From Priestia aryabhattai (GTDB taxonomy: Bacteria; Bacillota; Bacilli; Bacillales; Bacillaceae_H): DNA of 36,804 nucleotides. A model generated the notes under the pieces. The model saw nothing but the letters and a program-made list of their open reading frames with translations. It was not told the origin of the DNA and did no database searches. Shown piece by piece: positions 16,272-26,476 of the stretch. The stretch covers positions 1-36,804 of the forward strand of contig NZ_JAMBOQ010000017.1 of NCBI RefSeq assembly GCF_023715685.1, written 5' to 3'. The position numbers and the translations under genes were made by a program. Every line of letters starts with the position of its first letter. Within the stretch, counting starts at the first letter, position 1.

Positions 16272-17055
16272 AAGATTGTGAAACTTTTTCCAAAATGCGT
16301 CTTTTACGGTAGAGCATCATTCCAACTTCTCCTATATCACTAATTGCTTGTTTGTTAATATACGCTCCAAATACCATTCCTGCTATAGGAATCATTTGAA
16401 ACAGCTTTTTCCATCCCAAGTTGTCCCTGTAGGTTAGAAACACTTCTCTCCACCCTTGCAGCTGCTGCAAGCTCTGCGTTCGATTGCCGCTTGCTAATTC
16501 TTCTAAAATCGCACGCTTTCCTACAATATCAGAAGACGAAAACTGCATGCATTTGACCATAAAAATGCGTTCCTCCTGCTCAGTGGGATCGTAACCATAA
16601 GAAACAGCTACTTCTTGCAGTGTCTTAAGTGTAAGTCCCAATACAAAAGGAATATCAATAGCCAATGTAAAGATCCCACCTACTCCGGTTGTAGCTCCTT
16701 GCAGCTGTGCATTCTTTTTTCGGACTTCAATAAAATGCTCCGCCAATTCATCCATTTCTTGCAGAGACAAATGCTGAATATCCTCTATCGAAAGCTGCTT
16801 ATTTTCTTGTAATTGGGCTGATGCTTTTTCTAGCGTGGCAGATGTATTAGCTAAATACTGGCCTCCATTATCAACATACTTAGCAATTTCATCTAATAAT
16901 TTCTCTATTTTTTGATGAATGAACTTTGGCGTTACTTTATCTAAAGCTGAAAAAGGTAAGCGAGCCAGCCTCTCCCAGAAAAAAAGCCCTTTTTGGTCTT
17001 TCTCCCATTTTTCAATTTTTCGTAATTCTACTCTTAACTGTTCATGCTCTGACAT
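16270..17055 (-). CDS. EcsC family protein
   Basis: A 261-residue protein matching the EcsC domain family: KIEKWEKDQKG at the N-terminus, then a helical region with predicted coiled segments (60-120), TGVGGIFTLAIDIPFVLGLTLKTLQEVAVSYGYDP at about 123-157 and a final GAYINKQAISDIGEVGMMLYRKR. The family takes its name from the third gene of the B. subtilis ecs locus, but these paralogues have no settled function. Hydrophobic stretches at 125-145 and 220-235 suggest membrane association. It is 24 bp downstream of the dedA-type gene, and the two probably share a transcript. Confidence 0.82.
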   Translation of the reverse strand: MSEHEQLRVELRKIEKWEKDQKGLFFWERLARLPFSALDKVTPKFIHQKIEKLLDEIAKYVDNGGQYLANTSATLEKASAQLQENKQLSIEDIQHLSLQEMDELAEHFIEVRKKNAQLQGATTGVGGIFTLAIDIPFVLGLTLKTLQEVAVSYGYDPTEQEERIFMVKCMQFSSSDIVGKRAILEELASGNRTQSLQQLQGWREVFLTYRDNLGWKKLFQMIPIAGMVFGAYINKQAISDIGEVGMMLYRKRRILEKVSQS

Positions 17056-17079
17056 ATCCTCACTCTTTTCCTTGATTTA

Positions 17080-17685
17080 TCAGCTCTGTCCTATTTGTTT
17101 ATTTCGCACATATTTAATGATAAAAAACAATGCAATTAAAACGACAAGTCCGATTCCAATGGGCTGCATATATTGAGACACAATCGGTCCCACCTCTTTC
17201 CACTTAGGTCCTAACCTATAACCTAAATATACGTAGATAGCCGTTACTGGAAGCATCGCAACAAATGTGTAAATAGAAAACAGCCATACATTCATTTTTG
17301 CCATCCCACATGGAAAAGAGATAGCCGTTCGGACTCCTGGAATAAAGCGTCCAAAAAAAGCGACCCCGCCGCCATACTTATTAAAAAAGCGATCAGCAGC
17401 GTCAATTTCTTTTTCTTTCACCAAAAAGTATTTTCCATATTTTAAAACCAGCGGTCGTCCACCGTAACGTCCCAATGCATAAAGAGTCAACGGTCCACAA
17501 ACACCGCCTACTGTACCTGCAAGGATGGCTAGATACAAGTTCATGTCACCTTGGTACACCCAATACCCTACTAAAGGTAAAACAAGCTCTGCCGGGACAA
17601 ACTCAAACGTTAATGCTAAGATTACGCCAAAATAAGAGAGCTGTTTTAGCGCTTCAATTAAAGAAAGTAAAACCGACTCTAACAA
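17080..17685 (-). CDS. DedA family membrane protein
   Basis: A 201-residue DedA/VTT-fold protein. The family includes lipid scramblases or flippases and transporters linked to undecaprenyl-phosphate and phosphatidylethanolamine handling. Landmarks are EFVPAELVLPLVGYW, GTVGGVCGPLTLYALGRYGG, the motif FFGRFIPGVRTAISFPCGMAKM and helices near the C-terminus. The Glu/Pro of EFVPAE and the Arg residues of GRFIPGVR are the residues most often important in the family. The start is TTG at 17685 behind a strong GAGGAGGAG. It leads the EcsC-family gene. The substrate is unknown. Confidence 0.87.
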   Translation of the reverse strand: MLESVLLSLIEALKQLSYFGVILALTFEFVPAELVLPLVGYWVYQGDMNLYLAILAGTVGGVCGPLTLYALGRYGGRPLVLKYGKYFLVKEKEIDAADRFFNKYGGGVAFFGRFIPGVRTAISFPCGMAKMNVWLFSIYTFVAMLPVTAIYVYLGYRLGPKWKEVGPIVSQYMQPIGIGLVVLIALFFIIKYVRNKQIGQS

Positions 17686-17815
17686 AAATTCTCCTCCTCA
17701 TGTCATTAAATCTAAGACTGCAAAACTATAATTTAGCCGATTGATAGATAAAAACCAACACGACATAGTTTTTTCCTTTCCCTCTTTACGTATTACGTAC
17801 TACAAAAGTTTCAAT

Positions 17816-17849
17816 AAAAAAAAGCGCTATTTTTATCCAGCGCCTTTAC
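17816..17849 (-). terminator. Terminator after the AI-2E family gene
   Basis: Stem GGCGCT / AGCGC(T) with an A/T-rich loop and a run of eight T on the minus strand, overlapping the stop codon region of the AI-2E family gene. Confidence 0.75.
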
Positions 17850-18877
17850 AGTTTAAAGTTAATTTGAATAATACCTACTTTGCGAAGAGCATCGTATAAA
17901 ATAACTAAAGCCGGCCCTAAAAATAACCCGACAAAACCTAGAAGTTTAAATCCAATGTACAAACTAACTAGTGCAGCTAAAGGTGAAATACCCATATTTG
18001 TGGAAAATACTTTTGGTTCTACTACACGCCTTACTACCGTAATGACTCCAAATAGAATAAATAAGCCGATTGCCAATGAGTCATGCCCTTGAGTAAGAGC
18101 AAAAATCCCCCATGGAACGAGTACCGAGCCTGTCCCAAGGATTGGTAAGATATCGACAATTACAATTAACAAACTAAGCAGCGCGGTATAAGGAACATCT
18201 AATAGCCACAGTCCTACATAAGCCATTACAAACGTCATGACACTTAAGATAATTTGTGCCTTGATAAAACCAACCCCCGCTTGGATAAGCTGAGTGATGA
18301 CAACTTGTAGCTTATATTTCGTTTCCTCTGTTAAGAATGACTTAATTTTATTTTTAATAGCAGGCAGCTCAAGGCTGATAAATACAAGCGCTACTAAATA
18401 AATAAGAAACTCTAATAGAAACCCAGGAACAGTAGCGGCAAAGCTAATGATGATTTCCACGGTACTTTTTAATAGAGAATCTAATGAATTTACGGTTTTT
18501 TCAAGCGTGCGCTCGATAGAAGAAATCACTTCTGTAGGAAGAGCGTTTGAATAGTACTTCCACTTAATAATAGTTGGATAAATCGCGGTTTCATAGATTT
18601 CTTTTACAAATGAAGGCGCTATTTTTGAAAGAGCAACCACTTGCGTAACGATTGTTCGAACAATAAAAAAACCAATAAGTATGAGCGAAACAACATATAA
18701 AATGAAGGTCATAAGCACTGCATAGACTCTCTTCATTTTAAAAGATTGATGCAATTTTTGAACAATACCCTCAAGTGCTAATGCTGTTAATAAAGCAAAT
18801 ACAATCGGTAAACTGTAAGGGATTAACACACATACGATTACTATCGAGGCGATGACCCATATTCGCTTTTTCCACAT
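17846..18877 (-). CDS. AI-2E family transporter (YtvI/PerM type)
   Basis: A 343-residue membrane protein with about eight helices: two pairs at the N-terminus, a soluble stretch at about 85-150, then five helices. The C-terminal half shows the family signatures DILPILGTGSVLVPWGIFAL, VVRRVVEPKVFSTNMGISPLAAL and GLFLGPALVILYDALR. The name AI-2E reflects a proposed autoinducer exporter; other members are Na+/H+ antiporters, and YtvI of B. subtilis is a sporulation-linked paralogue. No choice can be made from the sequence. ATG start with AGGGGG about 10 bp upstream. Single gene with its own terminator. Confidence 0.85.
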   Translation of the reverse strand: MWKKRIWVIASIVIVCVLIPYSLPIVFALLTALALEGIVQKLHQSFKMKRVYAVLMTFILYVVSLILIGFFIVRTIVTQVVALSKIAPSFVKEIYETAIYPTIIKWKYYSNALPTEVISSIERTLEKTVNSLDSLLKSTVEIIISFAATVPGFLLEFLIYLVALVFISLELPAIKNKIKSFLTEETKYKLQVVITQLIQAGVGFIKAQIILSVMTFVMAYVGLWLLDVPYTALLSLLIVIVDILPILGTGSVLVPWGIFALTQGHDSLAIGLFILFGVITVVRRVVEPKVFSTNMGISPLAALVSLYIGFKLLGFVGLFLGPALVILYDALRKVGIIQINFKL

Positions 18878-19033
18878 ACTCTACTATCCCCCTACTAGCT
18901 AAGCTATCTCTATATTTACTGATAAAGAAAGGAACCAGTGACTGCTTTTATGTAAAAATAAAATTTGGATATTTTTATACCTGATGTTACATATTATAGG
19001 GTCAATTTCCATAATAATAAAGGAATTATTATG

Positions 19034-19080
19034 AAAAAAGCTACTTATTCTAATTTTTTGAATAGAATAAGTAGCTTTTT
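19034..19080 (-). terminator. Terminator after gltT
   Basis: Stem of about 15 bp, AAAAGCTACTTATTC / GAATAAGTAGCTTTT, with T runs on both strands. It lies 10 bp past the gltT stop codon. It could also stop any plus-strand transcript. Confidence 0.88.
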
Positions 19081-19090
19081 AATTTATAAA

Positions 19091-20350
19091 TTAGCCGGCC
19101 CTCATGACCTCTGTACCTTTTTTAGGGTCAAATTTGCCTTCAGATTTAGACATTACAATTGCTGCTAGTGTGTTTCCTACTAAGTTAACAACCGTACGTG
19201 CCATATCCATGATTCTGTCTACTCCAGCAATGAAGGCTAATCCTTCTGCCGGAACACCGATTGTTCCAAGAGTAGCTAGTAATACAACAAATGATGTTCC
19301 TGGCACTGCAGCCATTCCTTTAGATGTAACCATCAATACAAGAATGAGCGTCAGCTGTTGAACGATCGTTAAATCAATACCATACACCTGTGCTAAGAAT
19401 AACGCTGCAATCGCTTGATAAAGAACGGAACCATCTAGGTTAAAGGTATAACCAATTGGTACAACGAACGATACGATAGCTTTTGGACAGCCCATCTTTT
19501 CAAGTTTTTCCATAATACGTGGAAGAACCGTCTCAGAACTAGATGTACTGTATGCTAACAATAGTTCATCTTTCATATAGCGGAATAAGTGGAAGATATT
19601 AATTCCTGCCCATTTCGCGATTCCTCCTAATACAACAAGTAGGAAGAAAATTAACGCTAAGTAAACCAAGATAACAAGCTTTCCTAATGAAAGGAGTGAA
19701 TCTAAGCCGAATTTTGAAACCGTTACACCAATTAAAGCAAATACACCAATTGGAGCCACTTTCATTACAAGGTTTACCACGTGAAACATTGCATGAGAAA
19801 CGCCGTCGAAGAATTGTACAACTGGCTTTCCTCTTTCTCCAATTGCCGCTACTCCAAGGGCAAATAATACTGTAAAGAAGATAATTGCTAGCATATCTCC
19901 TTCAACAATTGATTGAAAAAAGTTTGTCGGAACAATGTGTAAGAATGTTTCAGCCACTGACTTTCCTTCTTGCTGTTCGGATGTTTCAACGTATTGTGAA
20001 ATATCACTTTTCTGTGCTGAATGAATGTCTACACCTTGTCCAGGATGGAAGATATTAGCGATTAATACACCGATTACGATTGCAAAAGTCGTAATAATTT
20101 CAAAATAGAGAATTGTTTTAACGCCAAGTTTTCCGACCTGTTTACCGCTACCTGCTCCTGCAACTCCAACAACTAAGCTTGAGATAACAATTGGAATAAC
20201 AATCATCTTAATTAATCTTAAAAATAAGTCTCCTAGCGGCTGTAGGTATGTTACTACACGCGGATCATTAAACCAAATTACCCCTACAAGAACACCGAGG
20301 ATTAATCCGGTAAAAATCTGCGTAGCCAAACCAAAACGAATTTTTTTCAT
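19091..20350 (-). CDS. gltT: Proton/sodium-coupled glutamate-aspartate symporter
   Basis: A 419-residue dicarboxylate/amino-acid:cation symporter of the GltT/GltP (SLC1-like) family. Key elements are the serine-rich hairpin STSSSETVLP, the NLDG motif in YTFNLDGSVLYQ, the second hairpin MAAVPGTSFVVL, and the substrate-binding GVDRIMDMARTVVNLVGN. It resembles B. subtilis GltT, the main glutamate importer, more than GltP from memory. ATG start behind GGGGAGG. The gene has a c-di-AMP riboswitch with its own terminator in the leader (20403-20595). Glutamate uptake would therefore be shut off when c-di-AMP is high. It stands alone, with a terminator after it. Confidence 0.88.
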   Translation of the reverse strand: MKKIRFGLATQIFTGLILGVLVGVIWFNDPRVVTYLQPLGDLFLRLIKMIVIPIVISSLVVGVAGAGSGKQVGKLGVKTILYFEIITTFAIVIGVLIANIFHPGQGVDIHSAQKSDISQYVETSEQQEGKSVAETFLHIVPTNFFQSIVEGDMLAIIFFTVLFALGVAAIGERGKPVVQFFDGVSHAMFHVVNLVMKVAPIGVFALIGVTVSKFGLDSLLSLGKLVILVYLALIFFLLVVLGGIAKWAGINIFHLFRYMKDELLLAYSTSSSETVLPRIMEKLEKMGCPKAIVSFVVPIGYTFNLDGSVLYQAIAALFLAQVYGIDLTIVQQLTLILVLMVTSKGMAAVPGTSFVVLLATLGTIGVPAEGLAFIAGVDRIMDMARTVVNLVGNTLAAIVMSKSEGKFDPKKGTEVMRAG

Positions 20351-20402
20351 AGATGTACCTCCCCAAAGATGTATGACATTTGTATATATTTTTCTGAAAA
20401 AA

Positions 20403-20438
20403 CAAAAAAAGGCTATTCTTAAGAAAGAACAGCCTTTT
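20403..20438 (-). terminator. Riboswitch-controlled terminator before gltT
   Basis: A 14-bp stem on the minus strand, AAAAGGCTGTTCTT / AAGAATAGCCTTTT (one G-U pair), tetraloop TCTT, followed by a run of T. It is placed between the riboswitch aptamer and gltT, about 50 bp before the start codon, as an expression platform would be. Confidence 0.9.
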
Positions 20439-20444
20439 ACTTAC

Positions 20445-20595
20445 GCTATTTTGGGCTCTTTCTCTCAATAAAGCAAACGGGGTTAACTGTCGGATTCGGA
20501 ATTGAGAGTTTCCTACCTTTTGTAAGGATTCACCCCAAGGCAGCTTCACTGCCGATAATGATTCCCCCGCTCTATACGATTAAGCTTATTATTCA
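20445..20595 (-). ncRNA. c-di-AMP riboswitch (ydaO-yuaA type)
   Basis: The minus strand carries the family landmarks in order: AGAGCGGGGGAATC, a small hairpin GGCAGTGAAGCTGCC, TTGGGGTGAATCC, AAGGTAGGAAACT, CAATTCCGAATCCGACAG and TTAACCCCGTTTGC. These match the ydaO aptamer, which binds cyclic di-AMP and in known cases promotes termination. The boundaries are approximate. A terminator follows at 20403-20438. Upstream, TTGACT (20643-20648) may be the -35 of its promoter, with a weak -10 near CGTATA. The target is a glutamate symporter, not the potassium transporter or wall hydrolase most often reported. Confidence 0.9.
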
Positions 20596-20779
20596 GTTTT
20601 TATAAAATTAAAACGATCTATACGTTGTCATACGTTTTTTACAGTCAATAAAACTAAACAGAAGTCTTACTTTTACTTAACTTTATACTGCACAAATATT
20701 AATTTACTATTTTTCGACACGTTTTGTCAATACCCATGTTTATAAAACGCTTTCAAAAGACGATAATATATATTTATGC

Positions 20780-20812
20780 AAAAAAGCTATTGCAATGCTG
20801 CAATAGCTTTTT
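20780..20812 (-). terminator. Terminator after uppP
   Basis: Stem AAAAAGCTATTGCA / TGCAATAGCTTTTT (14 bp) with a 4-nt loop. It is about 58 bp after the uppP stop codon, upstream of the gltT riboswitch promoter. It can act in both directions. Confidence 0.85.
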
Positions 20813-20869
20813 CTTGCTTTTTAAGTCTCTATTAGAAGTTTAAACGACTAATAAACACGCTTTTTTATT

Positions 20870-21694
20870 TTATAAAAATACAAAATATAGAATAGCTGCT
20901 AAAATAATTCGATAAATCGCAAATGGTACTAATTTGATACGATTAATTAATTTTAGGAAAAAGCGAATTGATACCAGCGCAAAAATAAAGGCGCTTATAA
21001 AACCGGCAATAAAAAACGGTAGTGCATCTGATGTGAAATACTGCCAGTTTTTAATCAATGAAAGTCCGCTTGCTCCTGCCATGATTGGCACTGCCATAAT
21101 AAACGTAAAGTCTGCGGCTGCTTTATGGCTCATTCCAAGAAGAACCCCTCCTGAAATCGTTGAACCTGAACGAGAAAAACCTGGCCAAAGAGCAATACAT
21201 TGAAACAGTCCTATACCAAGTGCTTGTCCATAAGTCATTTGGTCCACCGTCTCTACGCGCGGACGTTTAGGTCCAAACAAATCTGCTAGAATCATTAATA
21301 CAGCTCCGACCACTAAGCCAATTAGCACCGTATTTAAAGAAAACAAATGCTCATCAATGTAATCATCAAACAAAAGTCCTAACACTCCTGCCGGTAACAG
21401 ACCAACAATTACCTGCATTAAATTCAAGCGATTTGTCGGTCCAATTGGAGCAGCTGATTTTTTTCCCAGTCCTAATAAATTAATAAAACGATCTTTAAAA
21501 ATAACAACTACTGCTAAGATCGACCCTAGCTGAATAACAATTTTAAATGTATTAGCTACTGGAGATGAAAATAATTCTTTTGAATTTAACCACAGGTCAT
21601 CGACAATAATCATATGCCCAGTTGACGAAACAGGAGCAAACTCTGTTAAACCTTCTACAATCCCTAAAATGATTGCTACAATAATTTCCCACAT
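20870..21694 (-). CDS. uppP: Undecaprenyl-diphosphate phosphatase
   Basis: A 274-residue BacA/UppP membrane enzyme that removes a phosphate from undecaprenyl pyrophosphate to recycle the carrier lipid of wall synthesis. Excess enzyme gives bacitracin resistance. The two catalytic regions are clear: GIVEGLTEFAPVSSTGHMII at about 11-30 and LWPGFSRSGSTISGGVLLGM at about 170-190. About eight helices, normal length. ATG start with a modest ribosome site (AAGG about 11 bp upstream). It is a single gene between two terminator or promoter regions. Confidence 0.95.
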   Translation of the reverse strand: MWEIIVAIILGIVEGLTEFAPVSSTGHMIIVDDLWLNSKELFSSPVANTFKIVIQLGSILAVVVIFKDRFINLLGLGKKSAAPIGPTNRLNLMQVIVGLLPAGVLGLLFDDYIDEHLFSLNTVLIGLVVGAVLMILADLFGPKRPRVETVDQMTYGQALGIGLFQCIALWPGFSRSGSTISGGVLLGMSHKAAADFTFIMAVPIMAGASGLSLIKNWQYFTSDALPFFIAGFISAFIFALVSIRFFLKLINRIKLVPFAIYRIILAAILYFVFL

Positions 21695-22152
21695 AAAGCT
21701 ATGTACCTTGCCTTTCTTTCAAATTAATAAGCTTATCGCTTCATTTTACATGCTCAACTATTTTCCTATTTTGACACTTGCTTTTTTATCATAATTGTTA
21801 AAACTATGAAATACAATGTGTATTTGCAAAAAGATAAGAATCTTTAATAATTTGTAATAAAAAGCTTAAATGCTATAACTTAAAAATACGATATCAGCTT
21901 TTATTTATTTTAGAAAGTAGTCATTATGTTCTGTATAAATTCCGGTCTCTTAGCTAAAAATGAATCATCTAGACTATTTTTCTTTGATGTGAAAAAATGA
22001 CTAAATCATTATGTTTTTTCCATCCCTCTTTACTGTCATCTATCATTTTAATCAACTAGTGCTTGCTTATACGACATATCCCCTAAGTAATTTGAAACTT
22101 TTTTCTCTCCTTTCTCGTATATAGTAGTATCTTTTTTAGGAGGCTTTTTACT
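21695..22152. other. 458-bp intergenic region between divergent genes
   Basis: A/T-rich, with no coding frame having a credible start and ribosome site. It must hold the uppP promoter (minus) and the promoter of the small membrane protein gene (plus). For the latter, TTGAAA at 22092-22097 with a weak -10 (CGTATA, 18 bp further) is the best I see. A perfect 7-bp inverted repeat AAATACA-ATG-TGTATTT at 21809-21825 could be an operator or chance. Confidence 0.4.
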
Positions 22153-22443
22153 ATGAATGGAAATGTACGTACAATGAAATGGGTCACTGCTGGGTATGAA
22201 GCCTTGCTGGGAATTCCTTTAATTGGCGCGGGGATTGTTATGGGCTTTAGTTATACTCCTCTTTTTATTGGATTTATTCTTCATGCTATCACACTAATTT
22301 TAGCTAATAGACGAGGGTTATCTGCTTATGGAAACATACTAGGGATTGTTACCTCACTGGTTGCTTGGATTCCATTTTTAGGGTTTATCATGCATATTAT
22401 TACAGCTATTGTGATTGCAATCGACGCTGCTAGACAACGCTAA
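22153..22443 (+). CDS. Small membrane protein, unknown function
   Basis: 96 residues with three to four hydrophobic helices and almost no soluble part; charged residues are few, mainly ANRRG in the middle and DAARQR at the end. The GIPLIGAGIVMGF and WIPFLGFIMHIITAI segments suggest a small DUF-type membrane protein found in Bacillaceae, but I do not recognise a named family. ATG start behind a strong TAGGAGG. A terminator whose loop contains the stop codon ends it immediately, so it is a single-gene transcript separate from thiC. Confidence 0.82.
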   Translation: MNGNVRTMKWVTAGYEALLGIPLIGAGIVMGFSYTPLFIGFILHAITLILANRRGLSAYGNILGIVTSLVAWIPFLGFIMHIITAIVIAIDAARQR

Positions 22444-22459
22444 TTGTCTAGCTTTTTTT
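22429..22459 (+). terminator. Terminator of the small membrane protein gene
   Basis: Perfect stem GCTAGACAA / TTGTCTAGC (22429-22437 and 22444-22452) with the stop codon in the 6-nt loop, followed by seven T. Confidence 0.92.
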
Positions 22460-22468
22460 ATTTAAGGG

Positions 22469-22496
22469 TTGATTTTTTACCGAATGATGGTAAACT
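22469..22496 (+). promoter_or_regulatory. Promoter of the thiC leader
   Basis: TTGATT (22469-22474), a 16-nt spacer and TAAACT (22491-22496) with TGG before it, an extended -10 form. Start expected near 22503, about 27 nt before the TPP aptamer. Confidence 0.55.
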
Positions 22497-22529
22497 TAAG
22501 CCGTAAATTGAATAATTTGAATGTTATTT

Positions 22530-24663
<2,134 letters not shown>

Positions 24664-24679
<16 letters not shown>

Positions 24680-24700
24680 AGAAGTCCTTTCATCTTTTTT
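24664..24700. terminator. Bidirectional terminator
   Basis: Stem AAAGGACTTC / GAAGTCCTTT (24666-24675 and 24681-24690). On the plus strand CATCTTTTTTTG follows; on the minus strand TTTTTGC follows. It ends the thiC transcript and the VanZ-family gene. Confidence 0.88.
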
Positions 24701-25145
24701 TGAAACGTGCTTTCATCACGTTCTTGATCCAATATAGTATCTTAATAATAACCCAGCCTATAAATGTACCTAGCGTGTTCAAAAAGATATCATCAATATC
24801 AAATACTCGTTCCGTTAGCTTGTACTGTAAAATTTCAATCAGAAAACTTATTAAAAAACCAGTCGTAAACACTTGGATAAAACCGTCAAACCACTTCATA
24901 AACAAAGGAATAAACATTCCAAGCGGTGCAAACATTACGATATTTCCCAGTATATTTGTCAGAGTGAGCATTATATTACCGCTGTCCCACATCAGACGGA
25001 TCGTACTAAATAAATCCAAGTTCATTGCTTTTCCGTAAACATGTTCGTTTTCCCGTATGAGAGTAGCATAAATGACCACTGCCATATACGCAATAAATAG
25101 AGTGAACATGACTTTTTTAACGATTGACCTGATACTTGCATTCAC
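24690..25145 (-). CDS. VanZ family membrane protein
   Basis: 151 residues, four to five helices. It has the VanZ family landmarks NILGNIVMFAPLGMFIPLF, SFLIEILQ and FDIDDIFLNTLGTFIGW. VanZ proper gives low-level teicoplanin resistance; chromosomal relatives like this one have no fixed role and are probably involved with the cell envelope. Start GTG at 25145 with GAAGGTGA upstream. Single gene. No vanA-type cluster is present, so no glycopeptide resistance should be read from it. Confidence 0.87.
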   Translation of the reverse strand: MNASIRSIVKKVMFTLFIAYMAVVIYATLIRENEHVYGKAMNLDLFSTIRLMWDSGNIMLTLTNILGNIVMFAPLGMFIPLFMKWFDGFIQVFTTGFLISFLIEILQYKLTERVFDIDDIFLNTLGTFIGWVIIKILYWIKNVMKARFKKR

Positions 25146-25398
25146 TTCAACATCACCTTCTTTAACTCCCTAAACCATTTATTATTATCTATATGTATCT
25201 GTCCAATGCTTTCATTCGTAGTGAATGCATTTACATGCTTTTTTATCCTATCACATCAATAAATAAATACAATTCCTTTTATACAATTTTATTAAACTTG
25301 ATTCTTTATGAATAAAAGATAAAAATTCTCATACATTTTGCTTATAAAGCCCCCTTAATTTTATTCTACCTTTTTCATTCATTTCTGCATTTACAAAT

Positions 25399-25437
25399 AA
25401 AAAGAAGCAGCGAGATAACAACTCGCTGCTTCTTTTT
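25399..25437 (-). terminator. Terminator after the CDF transporter gene
   Basis: Perfect 16-bp stem AAAAAGAAGCAGCGAG / CTCGCTGCTTCTTTTT with a 7-nt loop. The stop codon of the CDF gene lies at its edge. Confidence 0.92.
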
Positions 25438-26332
25438 AATCTGGAAAATAAGGATTCAAATGGATTAATACTTCCTGAATATTATCATGCTTTTTCATAA
25501 GTGTTGCTTTGATTTCTCGTCCTAAATCATGGCCTTCCTTAATTGTTTTAAAGTGGTCAATTGAAATACGTACATCAACTAATATGTAATGGCCATGCTC
25601 TCTTGCTCGAACGCGATCAATACGCTTCACATCTTTGAATTCATAAATGCTTTCTTCAAGTTCTTTTAGCAACTCTTCATCAATATTGCCTTCCATTAAG
25701 ATTTGAAAAGACTCTCCCATCATTTGTCTGGCAATATTAAAAATTAAATAAGCAACAAAGATACTGGCTATTTTATCTCCGTATAACAGCAGTTGAACAT
25801 CCATTCTATCACCAATAATTGATAATAAAACACCAATTGCAGCTGCAATAGAAGCAACAATATCTGCTTTATGATCAAATGCAATTGCCTCAATTGCCTT
25901 ACTGTGGTGCTGCTTTGCTACGTTTAAAGAATAACGGTACAATAATACCTTTGCTATGTATGAAATAACAGCAATCCACATGGCTAAAATATTTGGAGAT
26001 TCAACCGGATGGAATAAACCAACGACTCCTTCAAATACCACATAAAATGATACAAGCAATAAAATAATTCCTACGATTCCTGAGACAATCACTTCTGCTT
26101 TTCCGTGCCCATATGGATGGTCATTATCTGCTGGCTTATTCGCTACTCGTATAACCAATAAGACAATAATAGAGGCAAATACGTCCGCTGCAGAATGAAT
26201 ACCATCAGCAAATACGGCATCACTATTTCCAATCCATCCTACTATTACTTTTCCTAGCGTAAGTGCAATATTGCTCCATACGCTAATCCATGCTACTTTT
26301 TTCGCAATGGACTCCCTTATACTGTTGTTCAT
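25436..26332 (-). CDS. Cation diffusion facilitator (metal exporter), possibly Mn2+
   Basis: A 298-residue CDF protein: six helices (about 10-210) and a cytoplasmic C-terminal domain (215-298) ending in DNIQEVLIHLNP. Metal-site residues are H46 and D50 in DGIHSAAD (helix 2) and an Asp-Asp pair in FDHKAD (helix 5), where zinc exporters usually have His at the first place. The DxxxD form is associated with Mn or Fe exporters such as the B. subtilis Mne proteins, so manganese is my preferred substrate. I chose ATG 26332 because CGAGGTG precedes it; a frame to 26389 has no ribosome site. Single gene ending at a strong terminator. Confidence 0.88.
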   Translation of the reverse strand: MNNSIRESIAKKVAWISVWSNIALTLGKVIVGWIGNSDAVFADGIHSAADVFASIIVLLVIRVANKPADNDHPYGHGKAEVIVSGIVGIILLLVSFYVVFEGVVGLFHPVESPNILAMWIAVISYIAKVLLYRYSLNVAKQHHSKAIEAIAFDHKADIVASIAAAIGVLLSIIGDRMDVQLLLYGDKIASIFVAYLIFNIARQMMGESFQILMEGNIDEELLKELEESIYEFKDVKRIDRVRAREHGHYILVDVRISIDHFKTIKEGHDLGREIKATLMKKHDNIQEVLIHLNPYFPD

Positions 26333-26476
26333 TTGCACACCTCGACTTACTTCTTGAAAAATCAGCTTTTTTATCTTATCACTGCTCATTCAAGTGGGTC
26401 TAGAGCAATCTATTTTCTTTTAGCTATATATGTTTCAGTACCGCAAAATTACTGATAATCTACAACATACTCCTTA

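Noticed and set aside
18965..19168. 67-codon plus-strand frame
   Set aside because: It covers the gltT terminator and the end of gltT in antisense; the sequence looks random.
20268..20549. 93-codon minus-strand frame before gltT
   Set aside because: It lies over the c-di-AMP riboswitch and terminator and overlaps gltT in another frame; no family likeness.
21695..22152. Riboswitch or small RNA in the long gap before the small membrane protein gene
   Set aside because: No conserved aptamer parts and no terminator pair; only a 7-bp inverted repeat.
24690..25145. Glycopeptide resistance from the VanZ family gene
   Set aside because: No other van genes are present, and VanZ relatives are common in chromosomes without resistance.
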